From an uncultured Acidobacteriaceae bacterium (GTDB taxonomy: Bacteria; Acidobacteriota; Terriglobia; Terriglobales; Acidobacteriaceae), in contig CAIVDV010000051.1 in assembly GCA_903904755.1 (NCBI GenBank), positions 1 through 64,000 of the forward strand: a stretch of DNA of 64,000 nucleotides. The letters are read 5' to 3'. This document shows positions 43,920 through 53,332 of the stretch, piece by piece (within the stretch, counting starts at the first letter, position 1; the number at the start of each line of letters is the position of its first letter). Under the pieces are notes generated by a model. That model had not been told where the DNA came from. It did no database searches and worked only from the letters and a program-made list of their open reading frames with translations. The position numbers and the translations under genes are program-made.

Positions 43920-45821
43920 ATGCGAATTCTTTCCGGTTTTGTCACCGCCATGCTTCTCTCGGGTGTTTTGGCCGCCGCACAGCAAAATCCCTCCAATCCG
44001 CCTCTCCCGCCCACCGCGGCCGAGGCACAGGCCTTCGTTGACCGTGTCAACCAGGAGCTGCAGAAGTTGAGCATTCGCCAGCAGCACGCCGACTGGGAAG
44101 CCAATACCAACATCAACGGCGATTCGCAGTTCCTCGACGCGCTCATCAACCAGCAGGCCTATGCGCGGATTCTGGAGCTGACGGCACAGAGCCATCGCTT
44201 CGACAAATTGGATCTGCCGAAGGATCTGCGACGCCAGTTTCTGCTGCTTCAGGTGGGTGCCCCGGCCGCTCCCAGCGACCCTAAGCTGCTGGCCGAGCAG
44301 ACCAATCTGGCTGCCGAGCTGACCGGTATGTACGGCAAGGGCAAGTTCTGCCCCACAACCCCCGGCGCGCACTGCATGGGCATTGACGAGATCAGCGGGC
44401 GCATGGCCGTGAGCCGCGACCCTGCGGAACTGACCGAGCTGTGGGCCGGCTGGCACGCAGTCGGCGCACCCATGCGGGCCAAATATGCGCGGTTTATTGA
44501 GCTGCAGAACCTGGGCGCAAAGCAGCTTGGCTATGGCGACACGGGCGAGCTGTGGCGGGCGGGCTACGACATGACCCCGGCGGAGTTTGACACCGAGCTG
44601 GACCGCGCCTGGAACCAACTGGAGCCGCTCTACCGCGAGCTGCATACCTATGTGCGCAACCGGCTCATCGCCAAATACGGCAAGGCGGCCGACCGGGCCG
44701 ACGGGCTGATTCCCGCGCAGTTGCTCGGCAACATGTGGGCCCAGGAGTGGGGCAATATCTACGACATCGTTGCCCCTACCGACCCGAAGCTCAGCAGTTA
44801 CAAACCGGTCGAGCTGGGCTCGGCGCTCCAGAAACAGATTGGCGAACACGACCAGGCGGCAGCGGTGGCCTTTGCGCCGGGGGTGGACTTGAGCTCCGAC
44901 GCAGGCCATGCCGCGCACCTGGCGGCGGGCAAAGATATGGTGCGTTATGGCGAGAGCTTCTTCGTCTCGCTGGGCCTGGCGCCCCTGCCCAAAACCTTCT
45001 GGGAGCGCTCGCAGTTTGTACACCCCCGCGACCGCGAAGTCGTCTGCCATGCCTCCGCCTGGGACCTCGACAACATCGAAGACCTGCGCGTGAAGATGTG
45101 CATTGAAGAGAACGACGACTACTTCACAACGGTCCACCATGAGCTGGGCCACAACTACTACCAGCGCGCCTACAACCAGCAGCCCTTCCTCTTCCGCAAC
45201 GGCGCCAACGACGGCTTCCACGAAGCAATCGGAGACGCGATTGCTCTCTCGATTACGCCGAAGTATCTGAAGCAGCTTGGCCTTACGACAGAAGAGCCGC
45301 CCGCGGAAGCCGACATCCCGCTGCAATTGCGAACTGCGCTGGACAAGGTGGCATTTCTGCCCTTTGCGCTGGCGCTGGACAAGTGGCGCTGGCAGGTCTT
45401 CAGCGGCCAAATCAAGCCGGGGGAGATGAACAAGGCGTGGTGGGCCTTCCGCGCAAAATACCAGGGCATCGCTCCGCCGGTCGAGCGCACAGAAGCCGAC
45501 TTTGACGCCGGCGCCAAAAACCACGTACCGACCAATGTGCCCTATGCCCGCTACTTCCTGGCGCGCATCTACCAGTTCCAGTTCTTCAAGGCCATGTGCG
45601 ACGCCAGCGGCTACACCGGACCGCTGAACCGCTGCAGCTTCTACGGCTCAAAAGCCGCAGGGGCGAAGCTGCAAAAGATGCTGGAAGCCGGCCAGTCGAA
45701 GCCCTGGCAGGCGACGCTGAAGGAGATGACCGGCACAGACCACCTGGATGCCGGGCCAATGCTGGACTACTTTGCCCCGCTCTACAACTGGCTGAAGCAG
45801 CAGAACGCCGCGGCGAAGTAG
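43920..45821 (+). CDS. Exported M2-family dipeptidyl carboxypeptidase (ACE-like)
   Basis: 633 residues with a signal peptide (about 1-20). M2 metallopeptidase: zinc motif TVHHELGHNYYQRAY (HEXXH), the downstream ligand in GFHEAIGDAIALS, and segments WERSQFVHPRDREVVCHASAWD and RYFLARIYQFQFFKAMC typical of peptidyl-dipeptidase A. It should remove dipeptides from the C-terminus of peptides in the periplasm. The ATG at 43920 begins the signal peptide, though the ribosome-binding site is poor. Divergent from polA by 72 nt. Confidence 0.92.
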   Translation: MRILSGFVTAMLLSGVLAAAQQNPSNPPLPPTAAEAQAFVDRVNQELQKLSIRQQHADWEANTNINGDSQFLDALINQQAYARILELTAQSHRFDKLDLPKDLRRQFLLLQVGAPAAPSDPKLLAEQTNLAAELTGMYGKGKFCPTTPGAHCMGIDEISGRMAVSRDPAELTELWAGWHAVGAPMRAKYARFIELQNLGAKQLGYGDTGELWRAGYDMTPAEFDTELDRAWNQLEPLYRELHTYVRNRLIAKYGKAADRADGLIPAQLLGNMWAQEWGNIYDIVAPTDPKLSSYKPVELGSALQKQIGEHDQAAAVAFAPGVDLSSDAGHAAHLAAGKDMVRYGESFFVSLGLAPLPKTFWERSQFVHPRDREVVCHASAWDLDNIEDLRVKMCIEENDDYFTTVHHELGHNYYQRAYNQQPFLFRNGANDGFHEAIGDAIALSITPKYLKQLGLTTEEPPAEADIPLQLRTALDKVAFLPFALALDKWRWQVFSGQIKPGEMNKAWWAFRAKYQGIAPPVERTEADFDAGAKNHVPTNVPYARYFLARIYQFQFFKAMCDASGYTGPLNRCSFYGSKAAGAKLQKMLEAGQSKPWQATLKEMTGTDHLDAGPMLDYFAPLYNWLKQQNAAAK

Positions 45822-45837
45822 CCGCGGGGGTCCCGCC

Positions 45838-46950
45838 TCAACTCAGGAACATGCAGTCACCGTAGGAGAAAAAACGGTAGCGCTCGGCGACCGCGTGTCG
45901 ATAGGCGGCCAGCACCTCTTCCCTGCCCGCAAATGCGGAAACCAGCATCAGCAGGCTCGACTGGGGCAGGTGGAAGTTGGTCAGCATCGCATCAACCAAC
46001 TGAAATCGATGCCCCGGCGAAAGAAAAATCTCGGTTTCGCCGCTGTGGCCTGTCAGCGGCCGACCTGCGGCGACGTGGGCGCAGTGCTCCAGCGTGCGGA
46101 CAGCGGTTGTACCGACCGCCACAATGCGGCGGCCTTCCGCCCGGGCGTCATTGAGAGCGGCGGCGGCTTCGTCGGAAAGCGTATACCGCTCCGAGTGGAG
46201 CCGAATCTCCGAGAGCTTTTCCACCCTCAACGGGGCGAACGTCCCCAGGCCGACGTGCAGCGTTAACCTGGCAATTTCGACGCCCCGCGCCTCAATGGCC
46301 GCCAAAACCTCCGGCGTGAAGTGGAGCCCGGCTGTCGGCGCGGCAACGGAGCCCCGTTCACGGGCATACACCGTCTGGTAGCGCTCACGGTCGGGCAGTG
46401 CGTCTTCGCGGTGGATGTAAGGCGGCAGCGGCATGTGGCCAATTTCGTCCAGCACCGAGAAGAAGGACTTGCCCAGCGCCGGCGGAGGCGAAAAGCGAAG
46501 TTCCCGCTCTCCAAACTCCCCTGCCGAAAGAACCTCCGCTTCCAGCGCGATTTCCCCGTTGGCGTATGGAAATGCCAGGCGGTCGCCGACACGTACCTTT
46601 TTGCCTGGCCGCACCAGCGCAGACCAGCGGCCCAGCCCGTTCGGAGAGGTCAGCAGCACCTCAATCTCGCCGGTGGCTTCCTGTTTGCCGCGCGAGTTGG
46701 CGCGACGGCCAAAAAGGCGTGCCGGCAGCACGCGGCTGTCGTTCAACACCAGCAGGTCGCCCGCCTGCAGCAGTTGGGGCAGATCCCCAAACTCGCGGTC
46801 GGCAATCCGGCCCGTGCCCCGGTCGACCGTAAGCATGCGGCTGGCCCCGCGCACCGCCGGCGGCTGCTGCGCAATCAACTCCTCCGGCAGGTGGAAATCA
46901 AAGTCCGCTACCCGAAGCTCCGAGCTGTTTTGCGGGTCGCGCAGGCTCAT
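45838..46950 (-). CDS. queA: S-adenosylmethionine:tRNA ribosyltransferase-isomerase
   Basis: 370 residues. Family motifs: [76 protein letters not shown] and [20 protein letters not shown]. Makes epoxyqueuosine in tRNA. Its ATG overlaps the TGA of the acyltransferase gene upstream by four bases. Confidence 0.96.
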   Translation of the reverse strand: MSLRDPQNSSELRVADFDFHLPEELIAQQPPAVRGASRMLTVDRGTGRIADREFGDLPQLLQAGDLLVLNDSRVLPARLFGRRANSRGKQEATGEIEVLLTSPNGLGRWSALVRPGKKVRVGDRLAFPYANGEIALEAEVLSAGEFGERELRFSPPPALGKSFFSVLDEIGHMPLPPYIHREDALPDRERYQTVYARERGSVAAPTAGLHFTPEVLAAIEARGVEIARLTLHVGLGTFAPLRVEKLSEIRLHSERYTLSDEAAAALNDARAEGRRIVAVGTTAVRTLEHCAHVAAGRPLTGHSGETEIFLSPGHRFQLVDAMLTNFHLPQSSLLMLVSAFAGREEVLAAYRHAVAERYRFFSYGDCMFLS

Positions 46951-47681
46951 CGGGTCGGCCTTTGGTCAAAGCGGTTCACATGCTCGGCGGGCAGCGTTCC
47001 GGCCAGGTAGCGGATGGCACGGAAGCGGGCGCTCTCAATCGCCTCGTCCACAGCCTGGCGCGTGGGCTCCACGTCCTCGGGCGCAAGGTCGTGCGGAACG
47101 TGAATCCAGTTGCCCCAACTCACCACAATGCGGGTGAAGGGCTTGGGAACCAGGAATCGGTCCCAGGAGCGCATCACCCAGCACTTCTCCGGCTGCAGAT
47201 GGAAGGTGCCGATCGGCGCGCCCGTGTGCTGCGCCAGCTTCACCGGCCCCGCCTTGGACTGGTAAATCGGGCCACGGGGCCCGTCCGCGGTGAAGATGGC
47301 CGGCCTCTTGTCATCCAGCACCCGCTTCAGCCCAATCAATCCCTCGCGCCCGCCCCGCGAACTGGAACCCCGCACGGCGCTGAAGCCCAGCAGGTTCAGG
47401 ATGCGGGTGATCAGCTCGCCGTCAAAGCTCTGGCTGATGAGGATGGTGCCGTGCGTCGTGCGGTAGTAAAAGGCGCAGGGCAGCACGCACTGGTGCCAGA
47501 AGCAGTAAATCTCCCGCCCGGGGTTGTGGCCATGGAAGGCCGGCGTCACGCCCGCTTCCGCAATAACCTCAAACCGCCATGTACGGCCAATGGTCTGAAT
47601 CAGCAGCCAGACAATCCGCGGAACAATCGCCAACGTAATCCGCTGGGAGAACGAAAACCGGGTTGAACGGGGTGAAGCCAC
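46947..47681 (-). CDS. DUF374 / lysophospholipid-acyltransferase-like protein
   Basis: 244 residues. DUF374 features: [15 protein letters not shown] (HxxxxC region), [26 protein letters not shown] and [22 protein letters not shown] with GAPI following. These proteins belong to the lysophospholipid acyltransferase superfamily and probably modify lipids or lipid A-like molecules. One hydrophobic segment near residues 16-30 could anchor it. Coupled to queA and 20 nt from nadB. Confidence 0.87.
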   Translation of the reverse strand: MASPRSTRFSFSQRITLAIVPRIVWLLIQTIGRTWRFEVIAEAGVTPAFHGHNPGREIYCFWHQCVLPCAFYYRTTHGTILISQSFDGELITRILNLLGFSAVRGSSSRGGREGLIGLKRVLDDKRPAIFTADGPRGPIYQSKAGPVKLAQHTGAPIGTFHLQPEKCWVMRSWDRFLVPKPFTRIVVSWGNWIHVPHDLAPEDVEPTRQAVDEAIESARFRAIRYLAGTLPAEHVNRFDQRPTR

Positions 47682-47701
47682 CCCTCGATTGTATCGAAAC
47701 C

Positions 47702-49324
47702 CTATCCGGAAATTGACCCGACCGCCCGCTTCCTCCCCGGATTCCTCTCCTTCTCAAACACCACCCGCCCCCCGGCAACAATCGAGTGGGCGCAAAAGGC
47801 CGCATCCTCCCGCTGCGGATAATCCAGCCGGAAATGCGCCCCGCGGCTCTCCCGCCTCGCCGTGGCACTGGCCACAATCGCCCCCGCCACCACCACCATC
47901 GCCCGCGCCTCCACCAGCCGCCGGCTCACCCGGCCACCAGCACCCAGCGCCTCCAGCGTCTCCAGCGCTTCCGCCACCGCAGCTTGGGCGGCCCGCAATC
48001 CCTCGGCATCCCGCAGCAGCCCGGCATGGCGCCACATCGCCCCGCGCAGCCCGGCAATCACCACCTCAACCGCCTCAGCATCGGGCGCCTCCGCCTGCAC
48101 GTCCAGCGCCTCCACATCCGTCTCCGACAGCTTGTCCAAATCCGCCACCACAGCCTTCGCCGCCCTGGCCCCAAACACCAAGCCCTCCAGCAGAGAATTC
48201 GACGCCAGCCGGTTCGCGCCATGCACTCCCGTACACGCCGCTTCCCCCGCCGCATACAGCCCCGGCACATTCGTCCGCCCATCCAGATCCGTCCGAATCC
48301 CGCCCATCAGGTAGTGCGCCGCCGGCCGTACTGGAATCAAATCCCGACCCAAATTCAGCCCATACTCCGCCAAAAACCGGCTGATCCCCGGGAACCGCGC
48401 TGCCAAATCCACTCCGCTCACCCCGCGCATATCCAGGTAAACCGGCAGCGCCTCGCCCTCCGTCCCGATCCCCTCACGCGTTATCGCCCGCGCCACCACA
48501 TCCCTCGGCGCCAGCTCCCGCAACCGGTGGTATCGCTCCATAAACCGCTCACCCTGGTGGTTCCGCAGCAGCGCTCCCTCGCCCCGCAACGCCTCTGACA
48601 TCAGAAACCTCGGCGCACCCTCCTTAGCAAACGCCGTCGGATGAAACTGGTAGAACTCCATATCCGCCAGCTCCGCCCCCACCGCCGCCGCCAGCGCAAT
48701 CCCGTCTCCCGTGGCCACCGCCGGATTCGTCGTGTCGCTGTACACCTGCCCCGCCCCGCCCCCGGCCACCACCACCGCCCGCGCCGCCACCCGCGTCATT
48801 CGGCCATCGGCTGCCAGCAGCCTCACCCCCACCACCCGGCTACCGGCCGTCTCCAGTTCCGCCACCATCGTCCACTCGGCAAACCGGATATGCTCGTTCC
48901 CCCGCGCCAGCTCATGCAGCGCCCGCGAAATCTCCGCCCCCGTCGCATCCCCATTGGCATGCAGAATCCGCGCCAGGCTGTGCGCTCCCTCCCGCGTTCG
49001 CGCCAGCTCCCCGCCCTCCCGATCAAACTCCGCACCCCAGCCAATCAGCTCCGCCACCCGCACCGGCCCTTCGGCCACCAGCACAGCCGCCGCCTCGGCA
49101 TCCACCAGCCCGTCGCCCGCCCCCAGCGTATCTTCCAGATGCAGTGCCACGTCGGCCTCGCCGCCCATCGCCACCGCAATTCCGCCCTGCGCATACGCGG
49201 TATTCGACTCCGCAACGGCCTCCTTGCTCACCACCAGCACGTGGCCATGCGCCGCCAGCTCAATCGCCGCCCGCAGCCCCGCAATCCCCGCGCCCAGCAC
49301 CACAAAATCCGTCTTCGCCGCCAT
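47702..49324 (-). CDS. nadB: L-aspartate oxidase
   Basis: 540 residues. FAD-binding N-terminus FVVLGAGIAGLRAAIELA, substrate and flavin motifs ESNTAYAQGGIAVAM, VVVAGGGAGQVYSDTTNP, MEFYQFHPTAF, and the C-terminal FAD signature GLYAAGEAACTGVHGANRLASNS-like segment. Oxidises aspartate to iminoaspartate for NAD synthesis. I choose the ATG at 49324 with AAGGG 8 nt upstream over nearby in-frame starts. nadA and nadC are not in the window. Confidence 0.95.
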   Translation of the reverse strand: MAAKTDFVVLGAGIAGLRAAIELAAHGHVLVVSKEAVAESNTAYAQGGIAVAMGGEADVALHLEDTLGAGDGLVDAEAAAVLVAEGPVRVAELIGWGAEFDREGGELARTREGAHSLARILHANGDATGAEISRALHELARGNEHIRFAEWTMVAELETAGSRVVGVRLLAADGRMTRVAARAVVVAGGGAGQVYSDTTNPAVATGDGIALAAAVGAELADMEFYQFHPTAFAKEGAPRFLMSEALRGEGALLRNHQGERFMERYHRLRELAPRDVVARAITREGIGTEGEALPVYLDMRGVSGVDLAARFPGISRFLAEYGLNLGRDLIPVRPAAHYLMGGIRTDLDGRTNVPGLYAAGEAACTGVHGANRLASNSLLEGLVFGARAAKAVVADLDKLSETDVEALDVQAEAPDAEAVEVVIAGLRGAMWRHAGLLRDAEGLRAAQAAVAEALETLEALGAGGRVSRRLVEARAMVVVAGAIVASATARRESRGAHFRLDYPQREDAAFCAHSIVAGGRVVFEKERNPGRKRAVGSISG

Positions 49325-49548
49325 CGTCATAACCCTTGAGGCTATCAAAGTCCACCCCCAAATCCCCCCTGATTCCTATTGCTCAGACCATCCCATCAAA
49401 ACCGCTTACCTTCAGAAACGTAAGGACAGGTGCTCTCAGGACCCGGACCCCGCTAGGCCGCTACCGTCTGCCATCCGCTGACCTTATCTTGGCTGAAGTT
49501 GCTCATCGATTTGCGGCAGCAACGCGGCATCTCACGCAACGCAAGCAA

Positions 49549-49578
49549 TGCGCTCCCATCCCTCGGGATGGGAGCGCA
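49549..49578 (+). promoter_or_regulatory. Perfect hairpin in the 5' leader of the secreted-protein gene
   Basis: Thirty bases form a fully paired stem (TGCGCTCCCATCC with GGATGGGAGCGCA) around a four-base loop, ending 17 nt before the start codon and directly before the ribosome-binding site. No T-tract follows, so it is not a normal terminator on this strand. It could stabilise or regulate the mRNA. Confidence 0.5.
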
Positions 49579-49595
49579 GCTTCAAGAGGTCGTCC

Positions 49596-50159
49596 ATGAA
49601 CCTGCTCAAAGCAACACTCTCCAAACACGCCTTGCCTATTGTTGCGGCTATCGCATTCAGCGGCCTTGCCGCCCTTGCCCCCGCAGCCAACGCACAGGTC
49701 GTCGTCCAGATCGGCATTCAGCCCGTCTGCCCCTACGGTTACTTCGACTACGAGCCCTACTCCTGCGCACCCATGGGCTTCTACGGTACCGGCTACTTCT
49801 ACAACGGTATCTTCCTCGGCGTCGGCCCCTGGGCTCGCTGGGGCTACGGACACGGCTGGGGCGCACATAGATTCGCCGGCGACGGTGGTGGCAACTATCA
49901 TCGCGGCGGCAATTTAGGTCGCTCCGATGACGCAAATCCCCCATTCCGCCCCCGTCCTCAATACCGCAACCCCAACTCGCGCCCCGGCAATCCCGGCGGC
50001 AACAAGCCCAACGCCGGCTCCCCTCATCCTTCCGGCGGTAACCGGCCCTCCGGCGGCGGACATCCCACGGGTGGCGGCGGTGGTCGTCCCTCCGGCGGCG
50101 GACATCCTCCCGGTGGCAACGGTGGTGGCTCCCATCCCCACGACGACAACAAACCATAA
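49596..50159 (+). CDS. Secreted Gly/His/Pro-rich protein
   Basis: 187 residues. Signal peptide (about 1-33, ending AANA), then an aromatic region with regularly spaced Tyr and Gly (CPYGYFDYEPYSCAPMGFYG, WARWGYGHGWGAH), then a low-complexity tail of GGHP/GGNRPSGG-type repeats ending HPHDDNKP. AAGAGG lies 6 nt before the ATG. The His-rich repeats could bind metal, but that is a guess. Not recognised beyond general similarity to secreted acidobacterial proteins of this style. Confidence 0.72.
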   Translation: MNLLKATLSKHALPIVAAIAFSGLAALAPAANAQVVVQIGIQPVCPYGYFDYEPYSCAPMGFYGTGYFYNGIFLGVGPWARWGYGHGWGAHRFAGDGGGNYHRGGNLGRSDDANPPFRPRPQYRNPNSRPGNPGGNKPNAGSPHPSGGNRPSGGGHPTGGGGGRPSGGGHPPGGNGGGSHPHDDNKP

Positions 50160-50277
50160 CCTCCCTTGAAGGACATGCACCCCCTCGCGGCGGAGTTCCC
50201 ACGAACTCTGCCGTTTTCTTCTTGCCTGCCCGATCCCGGTTCCCCCGCTCCCTCCGTGCGATACGATTGTCTACAGG

Positions 50278-51396
50278 ATGCAGACGATTCGCGTTAAAAC
50301 TCCCTCCGCCAACTACTCCGTCTTTGCCGGCGCCGGACTCCTCGCCTCGCTCGCCCCCGCAATCTCCAAAGCCGTTGGCAAGCTTCCCAAGCGCGTCTTC
50401 GTCCTCACCTCGCCCGAAATCTGGGCCCTCTGGCGCGAACGCTTCTGCGCCTCCTTTGCCGAAGAACCCATCGTCCTCTTCCTCCCCGCCGGCGAGCGCC
50501 ACAAAACCCTCAACTCGGTCCAGAAGATTCTCCGCGCCATCTCAGCAGCAGGCGGCGACCGCTCCTCCCTCCTCATCGCCTTTGGCGGCGGCATCGTCGG
50601 CGACGTCGGCGGCTTCGTCGCCGCCATCTACATGCGCGGCATCCAGTACGTCGGCGTCCCCTCCACCTTCCTCTCCCAGGTCGACTCCTCTGTCGGCGGC
50701 AAAACCGGCGTCAACCTCCCTGAAGGCAAAAACCTCGTCGGCGCATTCCACCACCCCGTCGCCGTCTTCGCCGATATGGACCTCCTCGGCACCCTCTCCG
50801 ACCGCGAACTCCGCTCCGGCCTCTGGGAATCCGTCAAAGCCGGCATGATCCGCGACCGCGCCCTGCTCCGCTACATGGAATCCCACGCCGCCGAAATCCA
50901 GGGCCGCGACCCCAAAGCCCTCGAAAAGGTCATCGTCGCCTCCATCCGCATGAAGGCCGAAGTCGTCGGCCTCGACGAACGCGAGGGCGGCCTGCGCATG
51001 ATCCTCAACCTCGGCCACACCCTCGGCCACGCCATCGAATCCGTCACCGGCTACCGCAAGCTCCTCCATGGCGAAGCCGTCGGCTGGGGCCTCATCACCG
51101 CGCTCTTCCTCGGCAAGCTCCGCGGCACCATCACCCCCACCCAGTTTGACCGCCTCATGGCCCTCGTCAAGCTCTACGGCCCGCTGCCCCCGCTCAAGCT
51201 CAACCCCGAGCGCCTCGTCGCCGCCAGCGCCAAAGACAAAAAACACCTCGGCGACCGCCGCCGCTTCGTCCTGCCCCAGGGCCTGGGCGACGCCGTCGTC
51301 GTCGAAGACGTCACCCCCGACGAACTCCTCCAGGCCGCCCGCTACATGCTCTCCCTCGCCCGCCCCATCGAACAGAAGGCGGCCGCAAATGCCTGA
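50278..51396 (+). CDS. aroB: 3-dehydroquinate synthase
   Basis: 372 residues. NAD-binding core LLIAFGGGIVGDVGGFVAA, VPSTFLSQVDSSVGGKTGVN, zinc-binding NLGHTLGHAIE and LHGEAVGWG, and KDKKHLGDRRRFVLP near the C-terminus. Second step of the shikimate pathway; aroC lies 10 kb away. The ATG at 50278 has only a weak AGG upstream. Overlaps menG by eight bases. Confidence 0.96.
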   Translation: MQTIRVKTPSANYSVFAGAGLLASLAPAISKAVGKLPKRVFVLTSPEIWALWRERFCASFAEEPIVLFLPAGERHKTLNSVQKILRAISAAGGDRSSLLIAFGGGIVGDVGGFVAAIYMRGIQYVGVPSTFLSQVDSSVGGKTGVNLPEGKNLVGAFHHPVAVFADMDLLGTLSDRELRSGLWESVKAGMIRDRALLRYMESHAAEIQGRDPKALEKVIVASIRMKAEVVGLDEREGGLRMILNLGHTLGHAIESVTGYRKLLHGEAVGWGLITALFLGKLRGTITPTQFDRLMALVKLYGPLPPLKLNPERLVAASAKDKKHLGDRRRFVLPQGLGDAVVVEDVTPDELLQAARYMLSLARPIEQKAAANA

Positions 51397-52183
51397 GAAA
51401 TCCTCCTCCCCCGGCGCGCGCATCGCCGGCGCGGCCGACGAGCAGACCACCGCCGCCGCCGTTCGCCACATGTTCAACTCCATTGCGCCCCGCTACGACG
51501 TCCTCAACCACGTCCTCTCCGCCAACGTTGACCGGCTCTGGTGGTGGCGCACCGCCCGCCGCTTCCGCGCCATCCTCGCCCGGCCCGACGCTGCCATCCT
51601 CGACATCTGCTGCGGCACCGGCGATATGACCATGGCTCTGCTCCGCCGACGCCCCCGCCCCACTGCCGAGGTGCCAGTCCGCCCCGTCATCGCAGCCGAC
51701 TTCGCCCGCGAAATGCTCCGCCGCGGAGCCCGCAAATTCGCCCGCACCGATCTCAACGGCGGCGCAATCCCGGTCGAGGCCGATGCCCTCCATCTGCCCC
51801 TGCGCGACGCCTCGCTCGACCTCATCACCACCGCCTTCGGCTTCCGCAACCTGGCCAACTACCGCGCCGGCCTTGAGGAGTTCCACCGCTGCCTCGCCCC
51901 CGGCGGCCAGCTCGGCATCCTCGACTTCTCTGAGCCCACCGGCCTCCTCGGCAAGGCCTACGGCTTCTACTTCCACAACGTTCTGCCCGCCATCGGCCGC
52001 ATCATCCTCGGCCCTAACCCCTCGGGTGAGGCCCGCCCCTACAACTACCTCCCCGCTTCCGTCTCCAAATTCCCCCCACCCGCCGAAATGGTCGCCCTCA
52101 TGCAATCCGTCGGCTTCACCAACGTCCGCTGGACCCCCTACACCTTCGGCATCGCCGGCCTCTATACCGGCACGCGGGAGTAG
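51389..52183 (+). CDS. menG: Demethylmenaquinone methyltransferase (UbiE/MenG)
   Basis: 264 residues. MenG/UbiE features: VRHMFNSIAPRYDVLNHVLS, DICCGTGDMTMALL (SAM motif I), ADALHLPLRDASLDLITTAF, FGFRNLANYRAGLEEFHR and PPPAEMVALMQSVGF. Final methylation in menaquinone synthesis. The in-frame reading upstream lies in aroB and is not real; the ATG at 51389 gives the family N-terminus and overlaps aroB by eight bases. Confidence 0.94.
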   Translation: MPEKSSSPGARIAGAADEQTTAAAVRHMFNSIAPRYDVLNHVLSANVDRLWWWRTARRFRAILARPDAAILDICCGTGDMTMALLRRRPRPTAEVPVRPVIAADFAREMLRRGARKFARTDLNGGAIPVEADALHLPLRDASLDLITTAFGFRNLANYRAGLEEFHRCLAPGGQLGILDFSEPTGLLGKAYGFYFHNVLPAIGRIILGPNPSGEARPYNYLPASVSKFPPPAEMVALMQSVGFTNVRWTPYTFGIAGLYTGTRE

Positions 52184-52275
52184 CGCGGTTGTTCCTCCCA
52201 AAATGAAAAGTCTCGCAACTTGCGCTTCGGCCTGTTACCCTTTACGGGACATTCCACTCCCCCTGGAGAGATGCG

Positions 52276-52692
52276 GTGACAAAGAATGCCCCAAAGCAGT
52301 CTAACCTTGGAGACGGGGGTGAATCGGGCAGATCGATTTCACGATTTTTTCTTTCTCATGTCTTCCTCTTCCTCCGCCGATATTTCGGACAGATTGCTTG
52401 GATTTCCTTTTTGGTCTACCTCATTCATACACTCGGGGTCGTTTTGCTGGCGTATGTCGGGCAAAAAGCTTTCCCTGAGTTTCTGATGAACGTGAAAGCC
52501 GATGTCAGCTTCAATGCCTCATTGGGAATCAACGTTGCGCTTACTGGCGGTATAGTCTTTCGGGAAATGAGCCATCGAAAGGTGCGAGAGCGCCTGACAA
52601 CTCGAATCAGGAATCTCGAACTTCAAATTGACGCAAGAAGGACCTCCAGCAATCTCATGGCGGATGGACGCACACGCGAGGGGGATTTATGA
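52276..52692 (+). CDS. Unknown membrane protein (first of a coupled pair)
   Basis: 138 residues: about 35 polar residues, two hydrophobic segments (about 39-63 and 83-96), and a basic coiled-coil-like C-terminus (FREMSHRKVRERLTTRIRNL). GTG start at 52276 with GGAGAG 6 nt upstream. Overlaps the next gene by four bases (ATGA). Codon use is much less GC-rich than in aroB or the cation-efflux gene on either side, which suggests recent acquisition. No family recognised. Confidence 0.7.
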   Translation: MTKNAPKQSNLGDGGESGRSISRFFLSHVFLFLRRYFGQIAWISFLVYLIHTLGVVLLAYVGQKAFPEFLMNVKADVSFNASLGINVALTGGIVFREMSHRKVRERLTTRIRNLELQIDARRTSSNLMADGRTREGDL

Positions 52693-53273
52693 CGAACGTC
52701 GCAATCACTGCTTCTGTAATTCAAATGGCAGCAGTTCTTCTTTTGGCCTCGATTTTCGGATTCAAGTTGCTCCCAGACATGCTGCTTGATTCATACCGAC
52801 AGTCTATCTTTGAGCTCAGGGACCTGCTGTTTGACGATGCTATGGCAGGCAAAATCTCCTTCAAGAGCCCGGCCTACATGCTTCTCCGCGAACAGATGAA
52901 TGCCATGATTCGATATGCCCACCATTTGAGCTTTTCTCAAATGGTTTTCACGATGCTCGCAACACAGGGCTATAGCAAGAGCACCAAAGGTTCGTGGCAG
53001 ACTGAGTGGGCTCGCGCAATTCATAACACCACAGATCCCAAGGTGCGAGAGCGCTTGCTGGCACTACACTCGATTTATTTGAGAAAGACCGCGAAGTTTT
53101 TTATATTGCGCTCCCCTGTCCTCTGGTTACCATTGGCGATCGTTGCAATTTCGTACGCTTTCAAGGGCGTTGGCGACTCGGCACGTCAGGTTTGGCAGGC
53201 CGCAGGTGACCGTGTGGCAGATTGGCCTGTCAGCCGTAGGCAGATAGAAGACGTGGCCTATTGCAGCCATTGA
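52689..53273 (+). CDS. Unknown membrane-associated protein (second of a coupled pair)
   Basis: 194 residues. N-terminal membrane helix (about 5-28), a conserved-looking cytoplasmic segment (LLDSYRQSIFELRDLLFDDA ... FKSPAYMLLREQMNAMIRYA), and a second hydrophobic segment near 140-160. It resembles a hypothetical protein type seen in many bacteria without known function. Translationally coupled to the gene before it; both have low-GC codon use. An accessory or defence role is possible but unsupported. Confidence 0.7.
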   Translation: MTNVAITASVIQMAAVLLLASIFGFKLLPDMLLDSYRQSIFELRDLLFDDAMAGKISFKSPAYMLLREQMNAMIRYAHHLSFSQMVFTMLATQGYSKSTKGSWQTEWARAIHNTTDPKVRERLLALHSIYLRKTAKFFILRSPVLWLPLAIVAISYAFKGVGDSARQVWQAAGDRVADWPVSRRQIEDVAYCSH

Positions 53274-53332
53274 CGGTGAGCATGAAAGGCGTGGAGCCGG
53301 GAGGCCCATGTGGGCTTAGTCTGTAGGAAGGT

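Noticed and set aside
43848-45524. Long minus-strand extension of polA to 1468 residues
   Set aside because: The extension is the antisense of the M2 peptidase gene; the GTG at 43847 gives a normal polymerase start.
47689-49481. Long plus-strand Pro/Arg/Ser-rich frames across nadB
   Set aside because: They are shadows caused by the high GC of nadB third positions; no start signals and no recognisable protein.
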